DNA of 64,000 nt. Source: a bacterium (GTDB taxonomy: Bacteria; Acidobacteriota; Polarisedimenticolia; Polarisedimenticolales; Polarisedimenticolaceae). The notes under the pieces are model-generated. The model was not told the origin of the DNA, searched no databases, and was given only the letters and a program-made list of their open reading frames with translations. This document shows, in pieces, positions 1-8,703 of this stretch. Every line of letters begins with the position of its first letter. The first letter of the stretch is position 1. Both the position numbers and the translations under genes were made by a program. The stretch is from positions 29,987 to 93,986 of the forward strand of contig JAAELQ010000232.1 in NCBI GenBank assembly GCA_024226515.1, given 5' to 3'.

Positions 1-8
1 GGCTCTAC

Positions 9-2447
9 TCAGGCCGGGGTTAGAGGCTGCAGGAAGCGGCTCGGCCCCTTGCGGTAGCCCCAGTCGTTGATCTGGTAGCTCGACAGGTAGATCGCGCGTC
101 GCGGCCGGGTCAGCGCGACGTAGAACAGCCGTCGTTCTTCCTCGACGCGACCCTCCTTGGCGGCAAAGAACGACGGGAACTCGCCCTCCGCGAGCCCCGC
201 GACGAACACCGTGTCGAACTCGAGTCCCTTCGCCTGGTGCACGGTCAGCACGGGGATGCGCGGGTCGTTCTCGGCCAGGTGATCGACGTTGCGCGCCAGC
301 GACGCGGTCTGCATCACCGTCTCGAGCGCGCTCGCGCAGTCGAGCCGCGCGTCGTCCTCGCGATCGAAGAACGAGATCAGCTCGTCCAGGTACTCCGAGC
401 GGCGCAGATCCCCCTCGTAGTACTCGCGCAGGCCCGACTCCTCGAGCGCCCGCGTCAGCGCGGCGGCCGGCCGCAATGTCTCGACATCGCTGCGCAGGCT
501 CTCGAACTGCCGGGCCAGGCCGGCGAACGCCGAGCCGTGGCGCGCCACCGCGGCGGATCGAGCCAGCGCTCCGCGCTCGACGTGCGGCAGCAGCGCAGCC
601 AGTAGCTCGACCGTGGCTCGCGTGTCGTCCAGCGCGCGATGCGTCGGCTGCGTCTCCACGCCGAGTTCCTTGCACAGCGACGCGAGGTCGTAACGCTCGC
701 AGCGCACGAAGCGTCGCGCCAGATCCAGCGTGTCGTCCCACGGCGGCCGCTCGAGCGGTCGAGCGCAGCGCCCGGAGTGCGAGCCCAGGATCGCCAGGTC
801 GAAGCGCACGTTGTGTCCGACGACGTGCCGCCCGCCCAGAAACGCGCCCAGCTCTTCGTAGACCGTTGCGGCGTCGCCGCCCTCGCGCGCGAGAAACTCG
901 TCGGTCAGCCCGTGGACCTCGACCGACGTTCCGACCGGGCGCCCGGGCCGCAGGTAACGATGCAGCGTCTCGTGTTCGCCGTCGGCGCCGCAGCGAATCG
1001 CGGCGATCTCGACCACCTCGTCCTCGCCCGTCGCGAGGCCGGTCGACTCGACGTCCAGCACGACGACCTCGCCGGCGTGCCAGGCGCGGGCGAGCGCGCC
1101 GAACGGCTCTCCGGCCTCGTGCGTCGCCTGCCGCGCGAGGTCGACGAGCCGCAGGCCTGATGTCTCGGCCTCGTCGCGCAGGCGTCGCAGCGTGGCCTCG
1201 CCGACTCCGCTCGCGGGCCGCAGCAGCACGCGGTGCATCGCCCCGCCGTCGTGCGGGTTCAGCAGCAGCTTGACGCGCGCCAGCGCGTCCTTGATCTCCT
1301 GCCGGCGGAAGAACTCGAACTCCTCGACCGTCACGTGCTCGACGCCGCGCGCCGACAGCGCCTTCGACACCGCGGCGGTGCGCCTGCGCGTGCGTGCCAG
1401 GATGCCGATGCGTCCCAGGTCCGCCCGATCGGCGACGATGCGGTCCGCGATCCACTGTGCCTCTTCTTCCGGGGTCTCGGCGTGGTGCAGCACGGCGCCG
1501 CGCCCGGCCGCGAGAGCCGGCGCGGGCGTCAGCACGGTCTCTCGCCGCTCGAACGACTGCGCGAAACGGTCGGCGAGATCGAGCAGGCTGCGCGTCGCAC
1601 GGTAGTTCTCGCGCAGCTCGAGGCGCCGCAGCGGGGCGAAGTCGCGCTCGAACTCGGCGAGCACGTGCGCGGGGTTCGACCCGCGCCACTCGTAGATCGT
1701 CTGGTCCACGTCGCCGAAGAAGGCCATGCCGCGGGCGTTGCGGCCCAGCATCCGCAGCACGTCGTACTCCGAGAAGTGGGTATCCTGTACCTCGTCGACC
1801 TGGACCCAGTCGAAGCGCTCCTGCCAGCGGCGCGAGCGCTCGGGGACGCGGTGCAGCATGCAGCGCACGTGGTAGATCAGGTCGCCGAAATCGAGCGCGT
1901 GCCGCTCGGCCAGTGCGGCGTGGTACTTGCCCACGGCCCGCGCGAGGTCCGGGTCGTCGCGCAGCCACTCGGGGACCGCCGCCTCGCCCGCCACGAGCTG
2001 CTCTATCGGCATGCCGGACTTGGTGCGCGACACGTTCTCCAGCAGCTCGCGGATCTGCTTGCCGTTCGCCGTGATCTCCTCGTCGCGCAGAACGCCGGTC
2101 AGCAGCTCGTTGGCGTCCTCCTCGTCGTAGATCACGAAGTCGCGGGCCAGCCCGACGGCATCGGCCTCGAGGCGCAGGATCCGGGCACACAGGCCGTGGA
2201 ACGTGAACAGCCGAACATTGCGCGCGGCGCCGGCCAGCCGCTGCTTCACGCGCTCGCGCATCTCGTGGGCCGCGCGGTTGGTGAACGTGACGCACAGCGC
2301 GCGCGCCGGGTCGATTCCGTCCTCGACGGCGCGGGCCAGCCGCTCGGCCATGACCCGGGTTTTCCCCGTCCCGGCGGGGGCGAGGACCAGCAGAGACCCC
2401 TCTCGCTGATCGATGACCGCAGCCTGCTCGGGATTGGGAAAACTCAT
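9..2447 (-). CDS. UvrD/PcrA-type SF1 helicase with inserted DEDDh (DnaQ-like) 3'-5' exonuclease
   Basis: 812 residues. Seen: Walker A APAGTGKT at 23-30, DEVQD Walker B near 217, motif III QTIYEWRGS, motif IV RENYRATRS, then a DnaQ-type exonuclease near 460-610 (DVESTG, HGLTDE, VGHNVRFD, HRALDDTRAT), then motif V TVHQAKGLEFD and motif VI LFYVALTRPRR. The exonuclease therefore sits between helicase motifs IV and V, where UvrD proteins carry subdomain 2B. Family knowledge: 3'-5' DNA translocase/helicase acting in repair or recombination; the nuclease would trim 3' ends. The ATG at 2447 is chosen because Walker A then falls at the usual distance from the N-terminus; an in-frame ATG at 2465 is possible. 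It is divergent from the helicase gene at 2472 with 24 bp between. Exact pathway is unknown. Confidence 0.9.
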   Translation of the reverse strand: MSFPNPEQAAVIDQREGSLLVLAPAGTGKTRVMAERLARAVEDGIDPARALCVTFTNRAAHEMRERVKQRLAGAARNVRLFTFHGLCARILRLEADAVGLARDFVIYDEEDANELLTGVLRDEEITANGKQIRELLENVSRTKSGMPIEQLVAGEAAVPEWLRDDPDLARAVGKYHAALAERHALDFGDLIYHVRCMLHRVPERSRRWQERFDWVQVDEVQDTHFSEYDVLRMLGRNARGMAFFGDVDQTIYEWRGSNPAHVLAEFERDFAPLRRLELRENYRATRSLLDLADRFAQSFERRETVLTPAPALAAGRGAVLHHAETPEEEAQWIADRIVADRADLGRIGILARTRRRTAAVSKALSARGVEHVTVEEFEFFRRQEIKDALARVKLLLNPHDGGAMHRVLLRPASGVGEATLRRLRDEAETSGLRLVDLARQATHEAGEPFGALARAWHAGEVVVLDVESTGLATGEDEVVEIAAIRCGADGEHETLHRYLRPGRPVGTSVEVHGLTDEFLAREGGDAATVYEELGAFLGGRHVVGHNVRFDLAILGSHSGRCARPLERPPWDDTLDLARRFVRCERYDLASLCKELGVETQPTHRALDDTRATVELLAALLPHVERGALARSAAVARHGSAFAGLARQFESLRSDVETLRPAAALTRALEESGLREYYEGDLRRSEYLDELISFFDREDDARLDCASALETVMQTASLARNVDHLAENDPRIPVLTVHQAKGLEFDTVFVAGLAEGEFPSFFAAKEGRVEEERRLFYVALTRPRRAIYLSSYQINDWGYRKGPSRFLQPLTPA

Positions 2448-2471
2448 CGCCCGGCAGCGTATCATGGCGCC

Positions 2472-5400
2472 ATGTACCGACGCGGCACGCGCATCACCTA
2501 CTCGCCCGGCGACCTCTCGCGGTTCATGGAATCCCGTTTCGTCACGTGGATGAATCGCCTTGCGCTCGAGCAACCCGGACGTCACGAGCAAGACCCGGCG
2601 GGCGAAGAACTCGACATGCTGCGCCGCCGCGGCAACGACCACGAGCGGCAGGTGCTCGAGGCGCTGCGCGCGGAAGGCCGCGACGTGCACGAGATCCCCG
2701 ACGGCCCCGGCGCCGAGGAGGCCACGCTCGAGGCGCTGGCGTCGGGGTGCGAGGTGATCTACCAGGGTTCTCTTTCCAAAACGCCTTTCGCCGGTCGCCC
2801 GGACTTCTTGCTGCGTCGCGAACGCCCGTCGCGGCTCGGAGACTGGTCGTACGAGCCGCTCGAGGCGAAGCTGGCCCGTCGCCCCAAGCCGCCCGCCGTG
2901 ATCCAGCTCTGCGCGTACGCGGAGATGCTGGAGGCGGCTCAGGGTCTGCGCCCCGAGCGGTTGCACGTGCGGCTGGGCAGCGGCGAGTCCGCCGAGCTGC
3001 GCACGCTGGACTACTGGTTCTACTACCGCTCGCTGTACGACGAGTTCCTGCGCTTCATGACGGAGTTCGACGAGGACACGCGGCCCGTCCCGGAGCAGTA
3101 CGCGCGACACGCCCCGTGGGCGACCCACGCCGAGTCGGCGCTCGAGGAGCTCGATCACCTGTCCGGGGTGGCCGGGATCACCTCGGCCCAGGTGCGGCGG
3201 CTCGAGGCGCACGGCATCGAGTCGATGGCAGAGCTGGCGGCGCGGCCGACGCCGCCGAAGGGCCGCGCGCTGCGCGAGGCGACCTACCGCAAGCTGCACG
3301 ACCAGGCGCGGCTGCAGGTCGCGTCGCGCGGGCTGGACCGTCCGCTGTACGAGATCGTCCCACCCGACCACCAGAAACCGGAAGGGTTGGCCCTGCTGCC
3401 GCCCGCCTCGCGGCTGGACGTCTTCTTCGACATGGAGGGCTATCCGCTCGGAGCGGCGCCGCTCGAGTATCTCTTCGGAGCGACTCACGTCGAGGACGGT
3501 GAGCGGCGGTTCTCGGACTGGTGGGCCCACGACGCCGAGGAAGAGTGCCTCGCGTTCGAGGAGTTCATCGACTGGGTGACGCGCCGCGTGTGCGACGACC
3601 CGACGATGCACGTCTATCACTACGGCGCCTACGAGGTCAGCGCGATCCGCCGCCTGATGGGTCTCCACGGGACGCGTGAGGTCGCGATCGACGCGTTGTT
3701 CAAGCACGGCGTCTTCGTCGACCTGTACGACATCGTGCGCGACGGCATCCGCATCGGCGAGCCGCGCTACTCGATCAAGAACGTCGAGAAGCTGTACCGC
3801 GACGACCGCGAGGCCGAAGTGTCCTCCGCCGTCGACTCGATCGTGTACTACGACCGCTGGACCGAGAGCGGCGAACCGCGCGATTGGCGCGAGTCGCCGA
3901 TCCTGAACGACATCCGCGACTATAACCGCGACGACTGCGACTCGACGCTGATGCTGGTCGACTGGTTGCGCGGATGCCAGGAAGATGAAGGTATCGGGTG
4001 GGCCGGCGAGCAGACGCAAGACGACGATCGACGGGCGCCGCGCGAGACGCCCGAGGTCGCCTCCGCGTTGCTGGAGCGTGCGGCGAACGAGCACGACACG
4101 ATCCTCGGCCAGCTCGTCGAGTTCCACCGGCGCGAAGATCGGCCGATGTGGTGGACCTGGTTCGACCGTCACGAGATGAACGAAGAGCAGCTGATCGAGG
4201 ACCTGGGCTGTCTCGGCGGTCTCGAGCGGACCCATGACCGTGAGGACTGGGACGGCAACTGGGTCACGCTGAGTTACCGCTTCGACCCCGAGCAGGACAC
4301 CAAGTTGCGTGTGGGCGACAGGTGCAGTCCGCCGCGGGCGGAGGATGTGACGGCGGAGATCGTCGAGCTCGATCTCGATGCCGGCCGGGCGAGCGTGAAG
4401 CTGCAGGGCGCCTGGATCGGCCGCCTGGGGAACCGGCCACCCGAGAGGCTGTCGCTGATCCCGAAGGAGTACATCGGGGCGAACTCCATCAGCAGCTCGA
4501 TCCAGAAGACGGCCGAGCGCTGGCTCGAGGTTGCGTCGGCGCCCGATGCGCTGCTCGACTTCCTCGATCGCCGCGCACCGCGACTGCGCGGCATCGAGCG
4601 TGGCCGTCCGCTGATCGCGCCCGGCGAGTCGCCCACCGACGCCGCCATGCGCGTCGTGCCGGCGATGGACGGGACGACGCTGTCGATCCAGGGACCGCCC
4701 GGAACCGGAAAAACCACGATCTCGGCCCGCGTGATCCTCGAACTGATCCGCAACAAGAAGCGTGTGGGCGTGACCTCGAACAGTCACAAGGCGATTCTGA
4801 ACCTGATGATCAAGTGCGGCGAGATGGCCCAGGGCCGGTTGAGTTGCCTCAAGGCCGGAGGCGCACGCGACGATCGTCTGTTCGAGGTCTGCCCGTTCGC
4901 GGAACACGAGAAGAACTTCGATGCCGCGCCGATGGTCGACCGCTTCCCGCTGGTCGGCGGTACGGCCTGGCTGTTCAGCCGTCACGACGTGCAGGGCAAG
5001 TTCGACTACCTGTTCGTCGACGAGGCCGGGCAGGTGTCGGTGGCCAACCTGGTCGGCATGGCCCGCGCTTCGAAGAACATCGTTCTGGTCGGAGACCAGA
5101 TGCAGTTGCCGCAACCGATTCAGGGTTCGCACCCGGGTGACAGCGGCCTGTCGACGCTGGACTACCTGCTCGGCGACCGGGCGACCGTCCCGGAAGAGAT
5201 GGGCCTGTTCCTGGGCACGACCTACCGCCTGCATCCGGACCTGTGCGGGTTCATCTCGAGCGCGTTCTACGAGGACCGGCTCGTGTCGGCGGAGGGACGC
5301 GAGCGGCGCGTCGTGCGCCGCGCCGGTCGCGACGCGGGTGTCGTCTTCGTTCCCGTCGAGCACGAGGGCAACACGCAGGCCAGCGCCGAGGAGGTCGATG

Positions 5401-5822
5401 CGGTCGCCGCGCTGGTCGACGAGCTGATCGGGTGCGAGCGAACCGACGTCGACGGCAACTCGGCCGGCAGGCTCACGGAGGAGCACATCCTCGTCGTCGC
5501 CCCCTATAACTTGCAGGTGCGCAAGCTGCAGCAGCGTCTGCGCGAGGGAGTACGCGTCGGCACCGTCGACAAGTTCCAGGGTCAGGAGGCCCCGGTCGTC
5601 ATCGTGTCGCTGTGCGCCAGCGAGGGGCACGGATCGCCGCGCGGCCTCGATTTCCTGCTTCAACCCAACCGACTCAACGTCGCGTTGTCGCGCGCGCAGA
5701 GTCTCGCGTTCGTCGTCGGGCATCCCGGCCTGGCGCGGACACGCGCGTCGACCGTGGAGCAGATGTGCCTGATCAACCGCTTCTGCGGCATCGTCGAGAC
5801 CGGTTCGTTGCCGCAACCCTGA
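2472..5822 (+). CDS. TM0106-type RecB-like nuclease / RNase H-like / SF1 DNA2-Upf1-type helicase
   Basis: 1116 residues. Seen: N-terminal PD-(D/E)XK nuclease pattern (GRPDFLL near 112, EAKL near 131, QLCAYAEML); a middle DEDD/RNase H-like exonuclease domain from about 318 to 505 (FDMEGYP, YHYGAYE, YNRDDCDSTL); a C-terminal helicase with Walker A GPPGTGKT at 741-748, DEAGQ near 850, TVDKFQGQE and NRLNVALSRAQ. The order matches the TM0106 family of RecB-like putative nuclease-helicases. Likely role: DNA (or RNA-DNA hybrid) processing in the cytoplasm; no specific pathway is established. The ATG at 2472 has no Shine-Dalgarno; a TATCAT -10-like hexamer ends 6 nt upstream, so a leaderless transcript is possible. 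Confidence 0.9.
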   Translation: MYRRGTRITYSPGDLSRFMESRFVTWMNRLALEQPGRHEQDPAGEELDMLRRRGNDHERQVLEALRAEGRDVHEIPDGPGAEEATLEALASGCEVIYQGSLSKTPFAGRPDFLLRRERPSRLGDWSYEPLEAKLARRPKPPAVIQLCAYAEMLEAAQGLRPERLHVRLGSGESAELRTLDYWFYYRSLYDEFLRFMTEFDEDTRPVPEQYARHAPWATHAESALEELDHLSGVAGITSAQVRRLEAHGIESMAELAARPTPPKGRALREATYRKLHDQARLQVASRGLDRPLYEIVPPDHQKPEGLALLPPASRLDVFFDMEGYPLGAAPLEYLFGATHVEDGERRFSDWWAHDAEEECLAFEEFIDWVTRRVCDDPTMHVYHYGAYEVSAIRRLMGLHGTREVAIDALFKHGVFVDLYDIVRDGIRIGEPRYSIKNVEKLYRDDREAEVSSAVDSIVYYDRWTESGEPRDWRESPILNDIRDYNRDDCDSTLMLVDWLRGCQEDEGIGWAGEQTQDDDRRAPRETPEVASALLERAANEHDTILGQLVEFHRREDRPMWWTWFDRHEMNEEQLIEDLGCLGGLERTHDREDWDGNWVTLSYRFDPEQDTKLRVGDRCSPPRAEDVTAEIVELDLDAGRASVKLQGAWIGRLGNRPPERLSLIPKEYIGANSISSSIQKTAERWLEVASAPDALLDFLDRRAPRLRGIERGRPLIAPGESPTDAAMRVVPAMDGTTLSIQGPPGTGKTTISARVILELIRNKKRVGVTSNSHKAILNLMIKCGEMAQGRLSCLKAGGARDDRLFEVCPFAEHEKNFDAAPMVDRFPLVGGTAWLFSRHDVQGKFDYLFVDEAGQVSVANLVGMARASKNIVLVGDQMQLPQPIQGSHPGDSGLSTLDYLLGDRATVPEEMGLFLGTTYRLHPDLCGFISSAFYEDRLVSAEGRERRVVRRAGRDAGVVFVPVEHEGNTQASAEEVDAVAALVDELIGCERTDVDGNSAGRLTEEHILVVAPYNLQVRKLQQRLREGVRVGTVDKFQGQEAPVVIVSLCASEGHGSPRGLDFLLQPNRLNVALSRAQSLAFVVGHPGLARTRASTVEQMCLINRFCGIVETGSLPQP

Positions 5823-5836
5823 GTTCCCCGTACGAT
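5808..5836 (+). promoter_or_regulatory. Candidate sigma-70 promoter for the propeller lipoprotein gene
   Basis: TTGCCG (5808-5813), a 17-bp spacer and TACGAT (5831-5836). It overlaps the end of the helicase gene and would start transcription about 3 nt before the ATG at 5846, inside a weak AGGG ribosome site, so either the transcript is leaderless or the match is chance. Confidence 0.3.
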
Positions 5837-5845
5837 CAGGGCACG

Positions 5846-8533
5846 ATGAAACGACCCCTCCAGCTCGTCCTGTGCGCCGCCGCCTGTCTCGCCCTTGCCG
5901 CATGCTCGTCGGGGGTGCGGCGCGAGACTCCGCGTACGACTCCGCCGACCGACGATCGGCCGGGCAAGGAGCCGGCCGGGAACTGGTTCATGGCGCAGCG
6001 CACCGACTCGCGCGGAGAGCATCCGATCCACGCGCGCTCCCTCGCCATCGCGACCGCGAAGGACGAAGGGCGACTGCAAGCGGCCGGCGTCGGCGCGTGG
6101 ACTCCCGCGGGCCCGCGCAACATCGGCGGACGCATCATCTCGCTGGCGCTCGATCCGAACGACTCGGACCACGTCTGGCTCGGCGCCGCGGACGGAGGTG
6201 TGTGGCACACGTTCAACGCAGGCGCCAGCTGGACGCCGGTGTTCGACGAACAAACGATCCTCTCCATAGGATCGATCGCGACGCATCCCACCGACTCGGA
6301 CATCGTCTACGTCGCGACCGGAGAGGACGGCGCGGGCAGCTACGCCTATCCGGGCGAGGGTGTGTTCAAGACCGTCGACGGCGGGGCGACCTGGACGAAT
6401 CTCGGCCTGGCCGAGGTGCGGCGCATCCCGAAGCTGGCGATCGACCCCGTCGATCCGCAGCGTATCTTCGTCGCGGCGGGCGGCGGCTACTGGTCGAACG
6501 ACCAGAACCGCGGCGTCTACCGCTCGACCGACGGCGGCGCGAGCTGGCAGAAGGTGCTGTACGTCAACACCGAGACCGGCGCGGCCGACGTGGCGATCGA
6601 TCCGTCGAACCCCAACATCGTCTTCGCCGCTATGTGGCAGCGCACCCGTGCCGACAACCACAATCACTACGGCGGGGTGAACAGCGGGATCTGGCGTTCG
6701 CTGGACGGCGGAACGACCTGGACGAGGCTGACGCTGGGCCTGCCGGGCGGGTCGCTCGGCCGCATCGGCATCGCGATCGCGCCGTCGAAGCCGAAGACGG
6801 TGTACGCCACGATCGTCGCCAGCGACGGGTCGCTCGAGGGGATCTACCGCAGCGGCGACAGCGGCGGGGCGTGGGTCAAGACCGACACCCCGTCGATGAC
6901 CGGCAGCTTCAGCCCGTTCGGCTACTACTTCGGGCAGGTCCGCGTGCACCCCACCGACGAGTCGACGATCTACGTGCTGGACATCCAGCTCTGGCGTTCG
7001 ACCGACGCGGGCGTCACGTTCCAGGCGATCACGGGAGGGATTCACGTCGACCAGCACGCGCTGATCGTCGGCGCAACGGGGCGCCTGCTGGCCGGCAACG
7101 ACGGTGGCTTCTACCGCAGCTTCGACGACGGTGGGGTCTGGGCGGCCGACGTGTCGCTGCCGATCACACAGTTCTACGACCTGTGCATCGACGCGCAGCA
7201 GCCGCAGCGACGCTTCGGCGGCACGCAGGACAACGGTACGCTGCGCACCACGACGGCGGGGCTCGACGACTGGGCCAACGTGCTGGGCGGCGACGGCATG
7301 CAGTGCGAGGTCGATCCGACCGACTCGAACCGGGTCTACGCCGAGTGGCAGTGGGGCGGGGTCAACCGCTCGACCAATGGCGGCGCGTCGTTCGTCCAGG
7401 CCTCGAGCGGCATCGACCCCGGCGAGCCGAACAACTGGGTCACGCCGATCACGGTCGACCCGGTGACGCCGAACCGGATCTACACCGGCACGTCGCGGCT
7501 CTACCGCTCGACCGACTTCGCCGTCTCGTGGAGCCCGGTCAGCGACGAGCTGGGCACCGTGCCCGCGAAGCACGCCGCGGCGCCCGAGGGGCCTCCCGGC
7601 GAGGACCACGGACAGGAACCGATCCAGGGCACGCTGACCGCGATCGGCGTCTCGCCGGTCGACCACACGATCGTCTGGGCCGGCACGGACGACGGCAGCC
7701 TGTGGGTTACCGACGACGACGCGCAGACCTGGACCGAGGTGACGCCGCCGGGCGATGCGTTCTGGGTCACCGACATCGTGCCCGACCCGTTCGACGCCGA
7801 CGCGGCGTACCTGTCGGTCGCCGGCTATCGATCCGGGGACACGCTGCCCTACGTGCGCTACACCGAAGACCTCGGCGCCACGTGGAACGATCTCAGCGCG
7901 ACCCTGCCGCAGGTTCCGGTCAACAGCGTCGTGCCCGATCCGGCGTGGCGCGGCCAGCTCTTCGCCGGCAGCGACGTCGGCGTGCACTGGAGCGCGGACG
8001 GCGGATCGAACTGGTCCGTGCTGCGCAGCGGGATGCCGTGGGTCGTGGTGCAGGACCTGGTGCTGAACGACCTGTCGCGGACGCTGTTCGCCGGGACGCA
8101 CGGCCGGTCGATGTACGCGTTCGACCTCGGGCAGCTCCCGCCGGCCGACGGCGACGGGGACGGCGTGGACAACAACGCCGACTGCGCCCTGGCCGACCCC
8201 GGGGCGTTCGCCGTCCCGCCGGAGGTCGCCGCGCTGGCCGTCGCCGCCGCTCCGGGCAAGGCCGCCGTGATCTCCTGGGACAGCCTGGCCTCGGCGGCGG
8301 GCCCGGCCACCGTCTACGACGTGGCGACGGGGACGCTGGTCGATCTGCGGAGCTCCGGAACGACGACCGGCGCCGCGCTGCAGTGCGGGGTCGGCCCGAC
8401 AGAGACGACCGACCCGGGGGCGCTCGCGCCGGGCAGCGGCGTCTGGTATCTGGCCCGCGGAATCAACGCATGTGGCTCCGGTGGCTGGGGTTTCGCCGTC
8501 GACGGCCCACGCGAGGTCGCCGCCTGCCCGTGA
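5846..8533 (+). CDS. Secreted lipoprotein with BNR/sortilin (Vps10)-type beta-propeller and C-terminal FN3-like module
   Basis: 895 residues. The N-terminus MKRPLQLVLC is followed by a hydrophobic stretch and lipobox LAAC, so a lipid-anchored protein is expected. Most of the protein is Asp-box/BNR propeller repeats (STDGGASW, SLDGGTTW, SVDGG-like units), as in Vps10/sortilin and GH74-like families; no catalytic residues can be assigned, so enzyme activity is uncertain. It ends with an Asp-rich TSP3-like linker (DGDGDGVDNNAD) and an FN3-like module with the signature YLARGINACGSG shared with three other proteins here. It lies 23 bp after the helicase stop and is followed by an independently promoted subtilase. 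Confidence 0.85.
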   Translation: MKRPLQLVLCAAACLALAACSSGVRRETPRTTPPTDDRPGKEPAGNWFMAQRTDSRGEHPIHARSLAIATAKDEGRLQAAGVGAWTPAGPRNIGGRIISLALDPNDSDHVWLGAADGGVWHTFNAGASWTPVFDEQTILSIGSIATHPTDSDIVYVATGEDGAGSYAYPGEGVFKTVDGGATWTNLGLAEVRRIPKLAIDPVDPQRIFVAAGGGYWSNDQNRGVYRSTDGGASWQKVLYVNTETGAADVAIDPSNPNIVFAAMWQRTRADNHNHYGGVNSGIWRSLDGGTTWTRLTLGLPGGSLGRIGIAIAPSKPKTVYATIVASDGSLEGIYRSGDSGGAWVKTDTPSMTGSFSPFGYYFGQVRVHPTDESTIYVLDIQLWRSTDAGVTFQAITGGIHVDQHALIVGATGRLLAGNDGGFYRSFDDGGVWAADVSLPITQFYDLCIDAQQPQRRFGGTQDNGTLRTTTAGLDDWANVLGGDGMQCEVDPTDSNRVYAEWQWGGVNRSTNGGASFVQASSGIDPGEPNNWVTPITVDPVTPNRIYTGTSRLYRSTDFAVSWSPVSDELGTVPAKHAAAPEGPPGEDHGQEPIQGTLTAIGVSPVDHTIVWAGTDDGSLWVTDDDAQTWTEVTPPGDAFWVTDIVPDPFDADAAYLSVAGYRSGDTLPYVRYTEDLGATWNDLSATLPQVPVNSVVPDPAWRGQLFAGSDVGVHWSADGGSNWSVLRSGMPWVVVQDLVLNDLSRTLFAGTHGRSMYAFDLGQLPPADGDGDGVDNNADCALADPGAFAVPPEVAALAVAAAPGKAAVISWDSLASAAGPATVYDVATGTLVDLRSSGTTTGAALQCGVGPTETTDPGALAPGSGVWYLARGINACGSGGWGFAVDGPREVAACP

Positions 8534-8571
8534 TCCGGAGGGCCGCGGTCCGATGGGCTCCGGCTAACTCG

Positions 8572-8600
8572 TTGACCTGAAAAGTGTTTCGTCGTATACC
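8572..8600 (+). promoter_or_regulatory. Candidate sigma-70 promoter for the subtilase gene
   Basis: TTGACC (8572-8577), a 17-bp spacer and TATACC (8595-8600). It lies in the 170-bp gap before the subtilase and gives a leader of about 100 nt that contains the hairpin at 8603-8635. Confidence 0.45.
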
Positions 8601-8602
8601 GC

Positions 8603-8635
8603 ACGTGCCCGGTCCAACGCGGACTCCGGGCACGT
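8603..8635 (+). promoter_or_regulatory. Perfect 10-bp inverted repeat in the subtilase leader
   Basis: ACGTGCCCGG (8603-8612) pairs with CCGGGCACGT (8626-8635) around a 13-nt loop that can pair further (TCC with GGA). No T-run follows on the plus strand. It is immediately downstream of the predicted -10, so it could be an operator, a 5'-UTR structure or an attenuator; function is not known. Confidence 0.4.
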
Positions 8636-8703
8636 CCTGCTGCGGCAAGCAGAGGGGAGCCGTGCGGGACCACCCGTTAATTCGACCTCTTCGAAGGTGA
8701 TCC

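Noticed and set aside
1233..2471. N-terminal extension of the TM0106-type helicase
   Set aside because: The frame upstream of 2472 is antisense to the UvrD gene and lacks domain content; ATG at 2472 gives the family's normal N-terminus.
9..5903. Minus-strand open frame spanning both helicase genes (1964 codons)
   Set aside because: Only the part from 2447 down encodes a recognisable protein; the upstream part is the antisense of the plus-strand helicase, open because of high GC.
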